DNA of 35,318 nt from Virgibacillus senegalensis (GTDB taxonomy: Bacteria > Bacillota > Bacilli > Bacillales > Amphibacillaceae). Location of the stretch: NCBI RefSeq assembly GCF_000821245.2, contig NZ_LN611425.1, forward strand, positions 499,589 to 534,906. The letters run 5' to 3'. Shown piece after piece: positions 1 through 7,194 of the stretch. The notes beneath the pieces were generated by a model that saw only the letters and a list, made by a program, of their open reading frames with translations, had not been told where the DNA came from and did no database searches. How positions within the stretch are numbered: the stretch's first letter is position 1; each line of letters starts with the position of its first letter. The position numbers and the translations under genes are program-made.

Positions 1-1
1 A

Positions 2-265
2 ATTTTCAGTGGAGCTGTCCCTTTAATCGATAAACGGATACAAAAACAAGAACAACGTGCAGAAAGAGTGAAAGAAATCCTCGACGATGGGGAAAAAACT
101 GCTTTCCAGGTCTGTGAAAGATTATTTCCCAACCATATTGAAAAAGAATTCGGGCTGACGATGTCCGAAACGATTGGTCAGCTTGACTATTTGGAAGCAT
201 GCGGTCATATTCAAAGAATGAACATAAATGGACTGTCTAAGTTCAAATTAGAAATGAGTGAATAG
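2..265 (+). CDS. C-terminal part of a YqjP-like MBL-fold hydrolase (partial)
   Basis: An open frame enters from the left edge and ends at TAG 263-265, giving about 87 residues. The visible part is highly charged and helical (KRIQKQEQRAERVKEIL, then EKEFGLTMSETIGQLDYLEA) and resembles the winged-helix-like C-terminal tail of metallo-beta-lactamase-fold hydrolases (LACTB2/YqjP type). No metal-binding motif lies in the window, so the assignment rests on the tail pattern and on position: in B. subtilis yqjP directly precedes yqjQ. An internal ATG at 68 would be a false start because the frame is open upstream of it. It overlaps the next gene by 8 bases if that gene starts at GTG 258. Confidence 0.6.
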   Translation: MFSGAVPLIDKRIQKQEQRAERVKEILDDGEKTAFQVCERLFPNHIEKEFGLTMSETIGQLDYLEACGHIQRMNINGLSKFKLEMSE

Positions 266-1061
266 TGTGGGTGACAGAATAGCAGGGAAAAAGATAATCG
301 TCACTGGAGCATCCGGTGGTTTGGGTGAACAAATAGCCAAAAAGATTGCGCAACAAGGTGGCGTGCCAATATTGATTGCAAGATCGGAAGATACCTTAAG
401 AAAATTGGCTAATGAGTTGTCAGAGACTCATCAAACCAACATACCTTTTTATACAGCAGATTTGACTGAAATCGATCAATTGGAAGGGGTGTTGGCAGAT
501 ATACTAGAGAAGCATCAGCCAATTCAAGGATTGGTGAATAACGCAGGATTTGGGGTATTTGATTTTTTCCAGGATGCGCAGTGGAGCGAGGTGGAAAACA
601 TGCTCAAGCTTAATGTTATTGCATTGGTTAAAGTCGTCCATCAATTACTGCCGCACTTACTCCAAAACCAATACGGGCATATTGTGAACATCGCCTCACA
701 GGCTGGTAAAATTGCCACACCTAAATCTTCCGTTTACAGTGCAAGCAAGCATGCCGTTATTGGGTTTTCCAATGCTTTGAGGCTGGAAGTAGAACAAAAG
801 GGTATATGGGTAACTACAGTTAATCCTGGTCCAATCGCTACAAGCTTTTTTGATCATGCCGATCCATCTGGTGAGTATCGACAGGCAGTGGGAAAATACA
901 TGCTGAAGGCCGATAAGGTGGCCGATCAAGTGGTATTGAACCTGTTTCGAAAGAAGAGGGAAATTAATCTGCCGCGATGGATGGAATTCGGAAGCAGGCT
1001 GTATCAGTTTTCTCCAGGATGGATGGAAAAATTGTTGAAAAATCAATTTAACAAAAAATAA
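258..1061 (+). CDS. yqjQ: SDR-family NAD(P)-dependent oxidoreductase, YqjQ-like
   Basis: A 267-residue classical short-chain dehydrogenase/reductase. The Rossmann cofactor motif TGASGGLG lies at about residues 16-23, NNAG at 94-97, the catalytic Ser in IASQAG at about 147, and the YxxxK pair at Tyr160/Lys164. An Asn at about 120 (LNV) would complete the usual tetrad. The region after PGPIAT carries the variable substrate-binding segment, so the substrate cannot be read. Start is GTG 258, overlapping the upstream gene; GTG 267 is an alternative. Position after the YqjP-like tail matches B. subtilis yqjQ. Cytoplasmic oxidoreductase; physiological role unknown. Confidence 0.88.
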   Translation: MNSVGDRIAGKKIIVTGASGGLGEQIAKKIAQQGGVPILIARSEDTLRKLANELSETHQTNIPFYTADLTEIDQLEGVLADILEKHQPIQGLVNNAGFGVFDFFQDAQWSEVENMLKLNVIALVKVVHQLLPHLLQNQYGHIVNIASQAGKIATPKSSVYSASKHAVIGFSNALRLEVEQKGIWVTTVNPGPIATSFFDHADPSGEYRQAVGKYMLKADKVADQVVLNLFRKKREINLPRWMEFGSRLYQFSPGWMEKLLKNQFNKK

Positions 1062-1072
1062 GTCGCGGAAAA

Positions 1073-1100
1073 TGAACAGCGTTGATGCGATTGATATAAT
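1073..1100 (+). promoter_or_regulatory. Sigma-A-type promoter (extended -10) for yqkB-yqkE
   Basis: TGAACA (4/6 of the -35 consensus) is separated by 16 bases from a perfect TATAAT at 1095-1100. TGA immediately upstream of TATAAT makes an extended -10. The promoter lies inside the longer reading of the next ORF, which supports starting that gene at ATG 1129 rather than ATG 1072. Confidence 0.6.
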
Positions 1101-1128
1101 GAAAAATAATAGGGAAGGAGGGACGCTT

Positions 1129-1461
1129 ATGTATCTGGCAATTACAGAGGCAGCACTAGCGCGACTGAACGAGGAAATGAAAGCTAATCAAAAAAATTAT
1201 TTGCAAATTTATTATGATACAGAGGGTTGTTGTGGTGTAAACGGGGTGCCTACAATCAGACTGAGAGACGAAAAACATCCGGAAGATTTACTAGTGGATA
1301 ATGAATCTCTCTCTGTCATCGTTCATCCACAGCAAACGACTTTTTTTGAAAAAGAGATGAAACTGGATTTTAATCAACGGACATTCCGCTTAACAAGTCC
1401 ACAGGGAGTTTTAAATGCGTTTATTTCTCCCCAAGACCTGGATAAGGAAGTGACAGTATAA
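1129..1461 (+). CDS. yqkB: HesB/IscA-like iron-sulfur biosynthesis family protein, YqkB-like
   Basis: A 110-residue protein beginning MYLAITEAALARL, with the compact beta-rich pattern of the HesB/IscA-like fold (Fe-S biosynthesis domain). A conserved-looking cysteine pair sits in TEGCCGVNGVPTIRL; the C-terminal CxC motif of true A-type Fe-S carriers is absent, so a scaffold or carrier function is not demonstrated. Start ATG 1129 is preceded by GGAAGGAGGG at proper distance. The longer frame from ATG 1072 has no RBS and would overlap the promoter. The stop TAA shares one base with the ATG of yqkE, so the two genes are co-translated. The pair matches the yqkB-yqkE neighbourhood of B. subtilis. 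Confidence 0.8.
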   Translation: MYLAITEAALARLNEEMKANQKNYLQIYYDTEGCCGVNGVPTIRLRDEKHPEDLLVDNESLSVIVHPQQTTFFEKEMKLDFNQRTFRLTSPQGVLNAFISPQDLDKEVTV

Positions 1462-1688
1462 TGGCTAAGAAAAGTCAGAATGGAGATACCAATTCGTTAA
1501 AGGAACGTTTAGATCCTGAATTAGTTAACAAATTATCTTCCAAGAAGAAGGAGTTGAAAAAGGAGGAGCAGGCTAAGCTGGAACAGGAAAAACAGCGAAA
1601 AGCGGAAGAACGAAAAATAAGGGAAGCAAATAAAAGCTTTGAAGAACTGCTCAAGGAAAGCGATCTTGACTGGCATCAGTACAAATGA
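1461..1688 (+). CDS. yqkE: YqkE-like small charged protein (DUF3886 type)
   Basis: 75 residues, dominated by Lys, Glu and Gln. A long amphipathic stretch at about residues 26-60 (KKKELKKEEQAKLEQEKQRK and onward) should form a single charged helix or coiled coil. The ending LKESDLDWHQYK is typical of the YqkE family. No catalytic motif, TM segment or signal peptide is visible. The ATG overlaps the yqkB stop by one base, and the gene is followed by a hairpin shared with the convergent yqkF gene. Function is unknown. Confidence 0.8.
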   Translation: MAKKSQNGDTNSLKERLDPELVNKLSSKKKELKKEEQAKLEQEKQRKAEERKIREANKSFEELLKESDLDWHQYK

Positions 1689-1716
1689 TTCTGCTAGATT
1701 CTCAGTGGCAAGAGGT

Positions 1717-1759
1717 AAGAAAAAAGCTTGTAGAAAAACCGGGGTTTCTCTACAAGCTT
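1717..1759 (-). terminator. Rho-independent terminator of yqkF, probably bidirectional
   Basis: The arms AAGCTTGTAGA (1724-1734) and TCTACAAGCTT (1749-1759) form a hairpin, extended by AAACC/GGTTT around one mismatch. On the minus strand it is followed by a run of six T (the A-run at 1719-1725). The plus-strand U-tract is weak, so it mainly serves yqkF while also insulating yqkE. Confidence 0.8.
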
Positions 1760-1785
1760 CAAGTATTCTTTGACGTTTCCTTTAC

Positions 1786-2706
1786 TTAGCGGTGATTGGC
1801 ATACTTGATTGGCTTACTGATCGATTGTAAATGCTTCACATCTTCTGCAGTCAACGGGTCTGCATTTTGGATACTTAAGTTATCTTCCAGTTGTTGGACA
1901 CTGCTCGCTCCAAAGACAGCGGCAGTAACGGCAGGATGTTGTAAAACATATTGAAGGGCAAGCGCATTACTCGACCTGTTATGGCTGCTGTATTCCTTCA
2001 GCTTTTCTGCGATAGTCTGCAGTTCCTGTGCCCTGTAATCAAGATATCCTTCCTTGCCTTTTGCTTCCGCTTTTTTTTCGGCTTGATTGCTGAGCATGCC
2101 CTTAGCAAGTGGCCCGCGAGCCAGCACACTGATCCGATGCTTGTGGAGCAAGTCAAGCATTTCTTCCTCTGGCCGGCGGTCCAAGAGGCTGTATTGCATC
2201 ATGACACTAACAATAGAGGAACGCTTTATATATTCCCTAATAACATTAGGTCGGATAGACGAGATTCCGTAATAACGGATAACCCCCTCTTGTTTTAAAT
2301 CTTCGAACGCTTCGATCGTTTCATCGATCGGATCATCGATTGTTCCTCCGTGCAATTGATACAAGTCAATATAATCGGTTCCAAGTCTCCGTAAGCTTTC
2401 TTTTACTTCTGATTTAATATATGCCTTGGAAGGATCCCAATACCAACCACCATTCTGTCCTTCAAAGTGGTTTCCGACTTTTGTCGCCAGGATAACCTGA
2501 TCTCTTTTCCCTTTCAAAGCCTTGCCGACTATTTCTTCATTTTTTCCAAAATCATACAAATCAGCTGTATCTAAGTAATTAATACCGGAGTCAAGGGCTT
2601 TGTCCAGGATATATCGCGCTTTCTGTTCATTTGATCCCAAAGACATACAACCCAGGCCAAGTTGGGAAACATATAAATCTGAATTGCCGATTTGGCGCTT
2701 TTCCAT
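1786..2706 (-). CDS. yqkF: Aldo/keto reductase, YqkF-like
   Basis: A 306-residue (beta/alpha)8 aldo/keto reductase, NADPH-dependent by family. The catalytic tetrad is readable: Asp46 (in NYLDTADLYDFGKNEE), Tyr51, Lys76 (ILATKVG) and His119 (DLYQLHGG). The signature GLGCMSLG lies near the N-terminus and the late cofactor-binding segment reads VFGASSVQQLEDNL. Start ATG 2706 is preceded by AAGGAGGAGATGTA. It is transcribed against its neighbours and has its own promoter (2737-2766) and terminator. The substrate is not deducible; position matches B. subtilis yqkF. Confidence 0.9.
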   Translation of the reverse strand: MEKRQIGNSDLYVSQLGLGCMSLGSNEQKARYILDKALDSGINYLDTADLYDFGKNEEIVGKALKGKRDQVILATKVGNHFEGQNGGWYWDPSKAYIKSEVKESLRRLGTDYIDLYQLHGGTIDDPIDETIEAFEDLKQEGVIRYYGISSIRPNVIREYIKRSSIVSVMMQYSLLDRRPEEEMLDLLHKHRISVLARGPLAKGMLSNQAEKKAEAKGKEGYLDYRAQELQTIAEKLKEYSSHNRSSNALALQYVLQHPAVTAAVFGASSVQQLEDNLSIQNADPLTAEDVKHLQSISKPIKYANHR

Positions 2707-2736
2707 TACATCTCCTCCTTGTTCTATCTGATTCCT

Positions 2737-2766
2737 ATTCTAAGGAAGCGGATAGACATATGACAA
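2737..2766 (-). promoter_or_regulatory. Sigma-A-type promoter of yqkF
   Basis: Reading the minus strand: TTGTCA (5/6; plus coordinates 2761-2766), 18 bases, then TAGAAT (5/6; 2737-2742). The start codon is 31 bases downstream of the -10. Confidence 0.55.
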
Positions 2767-2843
2767 ATAAGAAGAATCAAGATAGGGATGTATGTTAAAC
2801 TGATGTATGCTTTATGGTAATAAATGACCTTAGGAGGATTAAC

Positions 2844-3389
2844 ATGGACAAATTTGAAGAAAGAACAACAGCCTCTCAGTCGATATTTAAAGGAAAAGTA
2901 GTTAACCTTCAAGTAGATGAAGTGGCTTTGCCTGACGGAAAAACATCAAAACGGGAAATTGTAAAACATCCCGGCGCTGTAGCGATTATTCCGGTGACCA
3001 AAGACAATAAAATCGTTTTTGTCGAACAGTACCGCAAGCCGCTTGAAAAATCGATCGTAGAGATCCCTGCTGGCAAGTTGGAACCTGGCGAAAAACCTGA
3101 AGTCACGGCGAAAAGGGAATTAGAAGAAGAAACAGGTTATACGACGAATGATTTGACCTTCATCACCTCCTTTTATACTTCTCCGGGCTTTGCAGATGAA
3201 ATCATTCACCTCTATATGACAGAAGACCTTATTCCGCTGGAGGAAAAGGTAGCCGGGGATGAAGATGAATTTGTGGAATTAATGGAGTTGACGCTTGAAG
3301 AAGCAGAGCAATTAGTCAGAGAACAACGGATTCATGATGTAAAAACCGCTTACGCTGTATTGTATTTGCGGCTGTTGGAGCGTAAATAA
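2844..3389 (+). CDS. nudF: ADP-ribose pyrophosphatase, Nudix family
   Basis: A 181-residue Nudix hydrolase. The full Nudix box (GX5EX7REUXEEXGU) occupies residues 77-99, with GKLEPGEKPEVTAKREL followed by EEETGY. This supplies the metal-binding glutamates that hydrolyse ADP-ribose to AMP and ribose 5-phosphate. YTSPGFADEIIHLY downstream is typical of ADP-ribose pyrophosphatases. Start ATG 2844 follows TTAGGAGGATTAAC; the upstream in-frame ATG 2814 has no RBS. The EndoQ-like gene begins two bases after the stop, so both are likely on one transcript. Cytoplasmic housekeeping enzyme; position matches B. subtilis nudF (yqkG). Confidence 0.93.
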   Translation: MDKFEERTTASQSIFKGKVVNLQVDEVALPDGKTSKREIVKHPGAVAIIPVTKDNKIVFVEQYRKPLEKSIVEIPAGKLEPGEKPEVTAKRELEEETGYTTNDLTFITSFYTSPGFADEIIHLYMTEDLIPLEEKVAGDEDEFVELMELTLEEAEQLVREQRIHDVKTAYAVLYLRLLERK

Positions 3390-3390
3390 A

Positions 3391-4557
3391 GTGGTTTTCA
3401 ACAGTTATTTTGCCGATTTGCATATCCATATCGGCCGAGATATGTTCGATAAGCCGGTGAAAATCACCGGAGCAAAATCCCTCACTTTGTCGAATATCTT
3501 GTTGGAAGCGAGCAGAAACAAAGGGATGGATTTAGTTGGTGTTATCGACAGCCATGTACCTGCTGTTCAAATGGAATTGAGAGAGTTGTTAACCAACCAA
3601 GGAGCACGGGAATTGGCAAATGGCGGTATCCAATATGAACGAACGACGTTAATTCTCGGTTCGGAAATAGAGGTTTATGATTCACTTTGCCAAGGGCCGA
3701 TCCATGTTCTCTGTTTTTTGCCGGATTTGAAGAGCATGGAAGAGTTCACCCAGTGGCTAAAGAGGCGCGTGACTAACATCCATTTAAGTTCCCAGCGGTA
3801 TTACGGGACTGCGAGACAGCTGCAATACAAAGTAAAAGAACTTTCTGGGTTATTCATCCCGGCGCATGTGTTCACCCCTTTTAAAAGCGTATATGGAAAA
3901 GGAGTGAAACGGTCACTCACGGAAGTTTTGGACCCTGCATTAATAGATGCCATCGAGTTGGGATTGAGTGCGGATACAGCAATGGCAGATCAAATCAGTG
4001 AATTGCATCGTTACACCTTTCTGACAAATTCGGACGCTCATTCTCTTGCTAAAATAGGAAGGGAATATCAAAAAATTCACATGGAAATGCCTTCCTTTCA
4101 AGAATTAAAAAGTGCTCTTCACAACTTGGAAGGAAGGAAAATCGAGGCCAATTACGGGATGAATCCGCTTCTTGGTAAGTACCATAAAACGGTATGTGCA
4201 GAATGCTTCCAGCCAGTGAAAGCAGGGGATACATGCAGAAAATGCAGTAGCAACAAGTGGGTCAAGGGTGTGGCCGATCGAATCAACGAGTTAGCTGATG
4301 CCAACGTGTTTCCTTCCCGACCTCCCTATATTTATCAGGTTCCACTGGAATATTTGCCGACACTTGGTCCCAAGACACTTGAAAAGTTGCTTAATGTTTT
4401 TGGCACAGAGATGGACATTCTCCATCATACTACCGAAAAGGCGTTAAAAGAAGTAGTCTCTGAAAAACTTGCAAAAGCTATCGTCTCAATGAGAGAAGGC
4501 CGGATCCGCGTCGTAGCTGGAGGCGGAGGGAAGTATGGCAAAGTGGAGCTTCCGTAA
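3391..4557 (+). CDS. yqxK: PHP-domain endonuclease Q-like protein, YqxK family
   Basis: 388 residues. The N-terminus carries the PHP metal motif FADLHIHIGRD (His11, His13), followed by further candidate ligands in VIDSHVP, LGSEIEVYD, PAHVFTPFKS and TNSDAHS. Near residue 269 a four-cysteine zinc ribbon begins (CAECFQP, then CRKCSSNKW), followed by a short helical C-terminal region with an HhH-like stretch (YLPTLGPKTLEKLL). This order is that of the EndoQ family, whose characterised members (Thermococcales and Bacillus pumilus) cut DNA 5' to deaminated bases or abasic sites. Start GTG 3391 lies one base after the nudF stop. Repair activity here is inferred from the family. Confidence 0.85.
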   Translation: MVFNSYFADLHIHIGRDMFDKPVKITGAKSLTLSNILLEASRNKGMDLVGVIDSHVPAVQMELRELLTNQGARELANGGIQYERTTLILGSEIEVYDSLCQGPIHVLCFLPDLKSMEEFTQWLKRRVTNIHLSSQRYYGTARQLQYKVKELSGLFIPAHVFTPFKSVYGKGVKRSLTEVLDPALIDAIELGLSADTAMADQISELHRYTFLTNSDAHSLAKIGREYQKIHMEMPSFQELKSALHNLEGRKIEANYGMNPLLGKYHKTVCAECFQPVKAGDTCRKCSSNKWVKGVADRINELADANVFPSRPPYIYQVPLEYLPTLGPKTLEKLLNVFGTEMDILHHTTEKALKEVVSEKLAKAIVSMREGRIRVVAGGGGKYGKVELP

Positions 4558-4572
4558 TGGTTCTATTTTTTG

Positions 4573-4601
4573 GTCTAATTATTCATCATCCCTCATAGAT
4601 T
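4573..4601 (+). promoter_or_regulatory. Weak candidate sigma-E promoter for spoIIM
   Basis: CATAGATT (4594-4601) resembles the sigma-E -10 consensus CATACAMT. About 13 bases upstream, GTCTAATT is a poor -35. In B. subtilis spoIIM is sigma-E controlled; the match alone would not be convincing. Confidence 0.3.
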
Positions 4602-4644
4602 TGAAGTATAAGCAAAACTATCTGCTGGATGATGGGGGATATAC

Positions 4645-5283
4645 ATGTATAAAAATCGGAACCTGATCGCAAACCATATGAGAGACCATGCTGTCGTTTA
4701 TTTTTTTATGCTTGTTTTGTTTTTAATCGGAATCATCTTTGGTGCCGTTATTGTTAACAGTATGAATTTTGCCCAAAAGCAGGATTTATTCTTTTACTTG
4801 GAACGTTTTTTCGGCCAGATGACAGAAGGAACCATAGCAGATAGTCAGGAAATCCTTAAATCAAGTATTTTTTATCATTTAAAATATTTGCTTCTTTTAT
4901 TTATATTGGGGTTGTCGATCATCGGGCTGCCGGTGATTTGGGTAATGCTGTTTGTAAAGGGGCTTGTAGTGGGGTTCTCCGTCGGATTTTTTGTCAATCA
5001 AATGGGCCTGAAGGGGCTATTGTTTGCTGCTGCTTCGATAGCGCCGCAAAATTTGCTGATCATACCAGCATATTTGATCGCTGGAAGCCTTGCCATGATT
5101 TTTTCGCTTGCCCTTTTGCGTAAGTTGTTCAGCCGACGCTCCCAACAACCGATATTACAGCCGCTGGCAAAATACAGTGTTTCTTTTGTCACCCTCTTAA
5201 TCTTTGTAGCCGCTGCATCAATCGTGGAATCTTTCGTGACAAAACCTGCCATGCAACAGGTAATAGAATGGATTTATCAGTAA
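4645..5283 (+). CDS. spoIIM: Stage II sporulation protein M
   Basis: A 212-residue membrane protein of the SpoIIM family (Bs SpoIIM is about the same length). About five hydrophobic segments are visible, at roughly residues 17-38, 74-100, 105-125, 133-153 and 178-195. A Gly/Pro-rich centre (GLPVIWVMLFVKGLVVGFSV) is typical of the family. SpoIIM joins SpoIID and SpoIIP in the DMP machine that thins septal peptidoglycan and drives engulfment in the mother cell. Start ATG 4645 follows GGGGGATATAC. It sits between the EndoQ gene and fur, exactly as in B. subtilis. Confidence 0.93.
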   Translation: MYKNRNLIANHMRDHAVVYFFMLVLFLIGIIFGAVIVNSMNFAQKQDLFFYLERFFGQMTEGTIADSQEILKSSIFYHLKYLLLLFILGLSIIGLPVIWVMLFVKGLVVGFSVGFFVNQMGLKGLLFAAASIAPQNLLIIPAYLIAGSLAMIFSLALLRKLFSRRSQQPILQPLAKYSVSFVTLLIFVAAASIVESFVTKPAMQQVIEWIYQ

Positions 5284-5294
5284 TAGGTATTAAT

Positions 5295-5309
5295 TTATAA
5301 TTATTTTAA
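5295..5309 (+). promoter_or_regulatory. Per box 1 upstream of fur
   Basis: TTATAAT-T-ATTTTAA matches the PerR consensus TTATAATNATTATAA at 13 of 14 defined positions. It lies 23 bases (about two helical turns) upstream of the second box. Confidence 0.65.
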
Positions 5310-5317
5310 ATTACAGA

Positions 5318-5332
5318 TTATAATTATTACAA
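5318..5332 (+). promoter_or_regulatory. Per box 2 upstream of fur
   Basis: TTATAAT-T-ATTACAA matches TTATAATNATTATAA at 13 of 14 defined positions and only 12 of 14 of the Fur 7-1-7 consensus, so PerR is the better candidate. It ends one base before the -35 of the fur promoter. In B. subtilis fur belongs to the PerR regulon. Confidence 0.7.
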
Positions 5333-5333
5333 T

Positions 5334-5362
5334 TTGACACTGGTTCCATGTCTGCTTATAAT
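5334..5362 (+). promoter_or_regulatory. Consensus sigma-A promoter of fur
   Basis: TTGACA, 17 bases, TATAAT: a perfect match in both hexamers and spacing. The -10 ends 30 bases before the chosen fur start codon. Such a strong core promoter next to two Per boxes implies the gene is held back by a repressor. Confidence 0.9.
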
Positions 5363-5392
5363 TAAGTTGGTATTATGAGGGAGGGATGGGAC

Positions 5393-5857
5393 TTGGAACA
5401 CCGAATCGACCGGATTAAAAAACAGCTGCATGCGCAAAGTTATAAATTGACCCCTCAACGGGAAGCCACCGTTCGTGTCTTGTTGGAACGGGAAGAAGAC
5501 CATTTGAGTGCGGAAGATGTCTACCTACTTGTAAAAGAAAAAGCCCCTGAAATAGGTTTGGCAACCGTTTATCGTACGTTAGAATTGCTATCAGAATTGA
5601 AAATTGTCGATAAAATAAATTTCGGGGACGGAGTTTCCCGTTATGACTTAAGAAAAGAAGGAGCCGCCCATTTTCACCACCATCTTGTTTGCATGGAGTG
5701 TGGATCTGTGGAGGAGATAGAGGATGATCTATTGGAGGATGTGGAAAAAATCGTCCAGAGTGATTGGGGTTTCCAGGTAAAGGATCACCGACTGACCTTC
5801 CATGGAGTGTGCAGAAACTGCCAGTTGGAAGCTGCGAAAAAAACACAAACCTCTTAA
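5393..5857 (+). CDS. fur: Ferric uptake regulator Fur
   Basis: About 154 residues, a Fur-family winged-helix repressor. The DNA-binding part contains YKLTPQREATVRVLL and the recognition region LATVYRTLELL. The metal-sensing part has HFHHHLVCMECG (His-rich site plus the first Cys pair) and CRNC near the C-terminus (second pair), the structural zinc site. Near-identity of the N-terminus to recalled B. subtilis Fur (MENRIDRIKKQLH) argues for Fur rather than PerR or Zur. I chose TTG 5393, seven bases after AGGGAGGG; ATG 5375 would lengthen the protein but has no RBS. Represses iron-uptake genes when Fe2+ is sufficient. Confidence 0.93.
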   Translation: MEHRIDRIKKQLHAQSYKLTPQREATVRVLLEREEDHLSAEDVYLLVKEKAPEIGLATVYRTLELLSELKIVDKINFGDGVSRYDLRKEGAAHFHHHLVCMECGSVEEIEDDLLEDVEKIVQSDWGFQVKDHRLTFHGVCRNCQLEAAKKTQTS

Positions 5858-5983
5858 ACCTTCAGGGAAATGCTTTTATCCTTCGTTAGAATCTGTTAAT
5901 CTTAATTTGACGTATATTTTTCCGTTTTTTTGGCATATCTTTATTAATAGAAAAACGATTAGTCTGATTGAGGAGATATGCCT

Positions 5984-6202
5984 ATGAAACCCGCATTATT
6001 ACTGATTAAAGATGCGTTGAAAATATTCATCATTTTTACGGCTTGTACCCTCTTATTCTATTTCGGTTTAAGAGCGATGCATGCTGAATATCAGGATTAT
6101 CACCGTTACGACCCGCCTGAGGGCAGGGCGGTAAAGGTATTTAATCAGGAGGACCAGGATTGGATGGAACGTTTGTCGATATTTTTTCGATTAGGGGAGT
6201 AG
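5984..6202 (+). CDS. yqzK: YqzK-like small membrane protein (DUF4227 type)
   Basis: 72 residues from ATG 5984: a short N-terminal basic segment, one hydrophobic helix (about residues 11-28, [16 protein letters not shown]), then a charged soluble tail with [14 protein letters not shown], a conserved-looking family motif. AGGAGA (5971-5976) is placed seven bases from ATG 5984 and only two from the alternative ATG 5978. In B. subtilis yqzK lies between fur and xerD, as here. Its stop overlaps the long reading of xerD but precedes the chosen xerD start by eight bases. Function unknown. Confidence 0.8.
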   Translation: MKPALLLIKDALKIFIIFTACTLLFYFGLRAMHAEYQDYHRYDPPEGRAVKVFNQEDQDWMERLSIFFRLGE

Positions 6203-6210
6203 AAGCAAAG

Positions 6211-7098
6211 ATGAAAGATGAAATGAATGATTTTTTCCATTACTTGACCGTGGAGCGGGGATTGTCCGAGAACACCTTGCAATCCTATAAACGAGATCTG
6301 AAGCAATACCAGTTATTTCTGAACGAAACCCTGGAGGTTAAGGAATGGGAAGAGGTGGAACGCCATCACATCATGCAATTCTTATACCAGCTAAAAGATA
6401 ACGGCAAATCGTCAGCTACGATTGCCAGGACACTGTCTTCTTTAAGGCTTTTTCATCAATTTATCGTAAGAGAGTACGGCATCAGCAAAGATGCAAGTTT
6501 ACATATAGAAACACCGAAAAAGGAACGAAAGCTTCCGAAAGTCCTCTCTTCTAAGGACGTGGACAAGCTGCTGAACATTCCGGAAAAGGATGCATTGGCG
6601 ATTCGAAATAAAGCCATGCTGGAGATGCTGTATGCTACTGGACTCCGGGTTAGTGAATTGATTTCATTAAAGGTTTCGGATCTTCATCTTACCATGGGAT
6701 TTGTCCGGTGCTTTGGGAAGGGATCAAAGGAAAGAATTGTCCCTTTAGGCAACGTTGCAAGTGAAGCTGTGGAAAAATATATTCATTCTGCTCGAGGTGC
6801 ATTGCTTAATCGAAAAAATACCGATGCCTTATTTTTAAACCATCACGGAAACCAATTGACGAGACAAGGGTTTTGGAAGGTATTGAAAGCGATTGCCAGA
6901 GATGCTGGGATCAAAAAAGAAATCACGCCGCATACATTAAGACATTCCTTTGCGACACATTTGCTTGAGAATGGTGCAGATTTACGAGCGGTACAGGAAA
7001 TGCTCGGCCATGCAGATATATCGACCACCCAGGTATATACGCATGTAACAAAAGCGAGAATGAAGGATATCTATCAGGCTTATCACCCAAGAGCCTGA
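6211..7098 (+). CDS. xerD: Tyrosine recombinase XerD
   Basis: 295 residues, the normal XerD length. The N-terminal SAM-like core-binding domain spans about residues 1-90. The catalytic domain shows Arg146 ([10 protein letters not shown]), Lys170 ([14 protein letters not shown]), His241 and Arg244 ([18 protein letters not shown]), His267 (LGHADISTT) and Tyr276 (QVYTHV). With XerC it resolves chromosome dimers at dif and acts with FtsK/SpoIIIE-type translocases. Start ATG 6211 has AGGGGAG 11 bases upstream and gives the expected N-terminus; the longer frame from ATG 6160 runs through the end of yqzK. Housekeeping recombinase, not a phage integrase. Confidence 0.94.
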   Translation: MKDEMNDFFHYLTVERGLSENTLQSYKRDLKQYQLFLNETLEVKEWEEVERHHIMQFLYQLKDNGKSSATIARTLSSLRLFHQFIVREYGISKDASLHIETPKKERKLPKVLSSKDVDKLLNIPEKDALAIRNKAMLEMLYATGLRVSELISLKVSDLHLTMGFVRCFGKGSKERIVPLGNVASEAVEKYIHSARGALLNRKNTDALFLNHHGNQLTRQGFWKVLKAIARDAGIKKEITPHTLRHSFATHLLENGADLRAVQEMLGHADISTTQVYTHVTKARMKDIYQAYHPRA

Positions 7099-7194
7099 AT
7101 TTTCTGTTTACAGTTGTCTGACATCCTACAACAATTCTTTAGCAGCATAATTGCAGTTAATTAAGGGAAAGTAATTTATATAGGAGGGATCGTT

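Noticed and set aside
6211-7098. Tyrosine recombinase as sign of a prophage or integrative element
   Set aside because: Length, motifs and the fur-yqzK-xerD-deoB context identify the housekeeping XerD; no att-like repeats or phage genes nearby.
7099-7194. Promoter or operator for deoB (GTTGT...ACAAC near 7114)
   Set aside because: No hexamer pair with proper spacing and no match to a DeoR or cre operator that I could defend.
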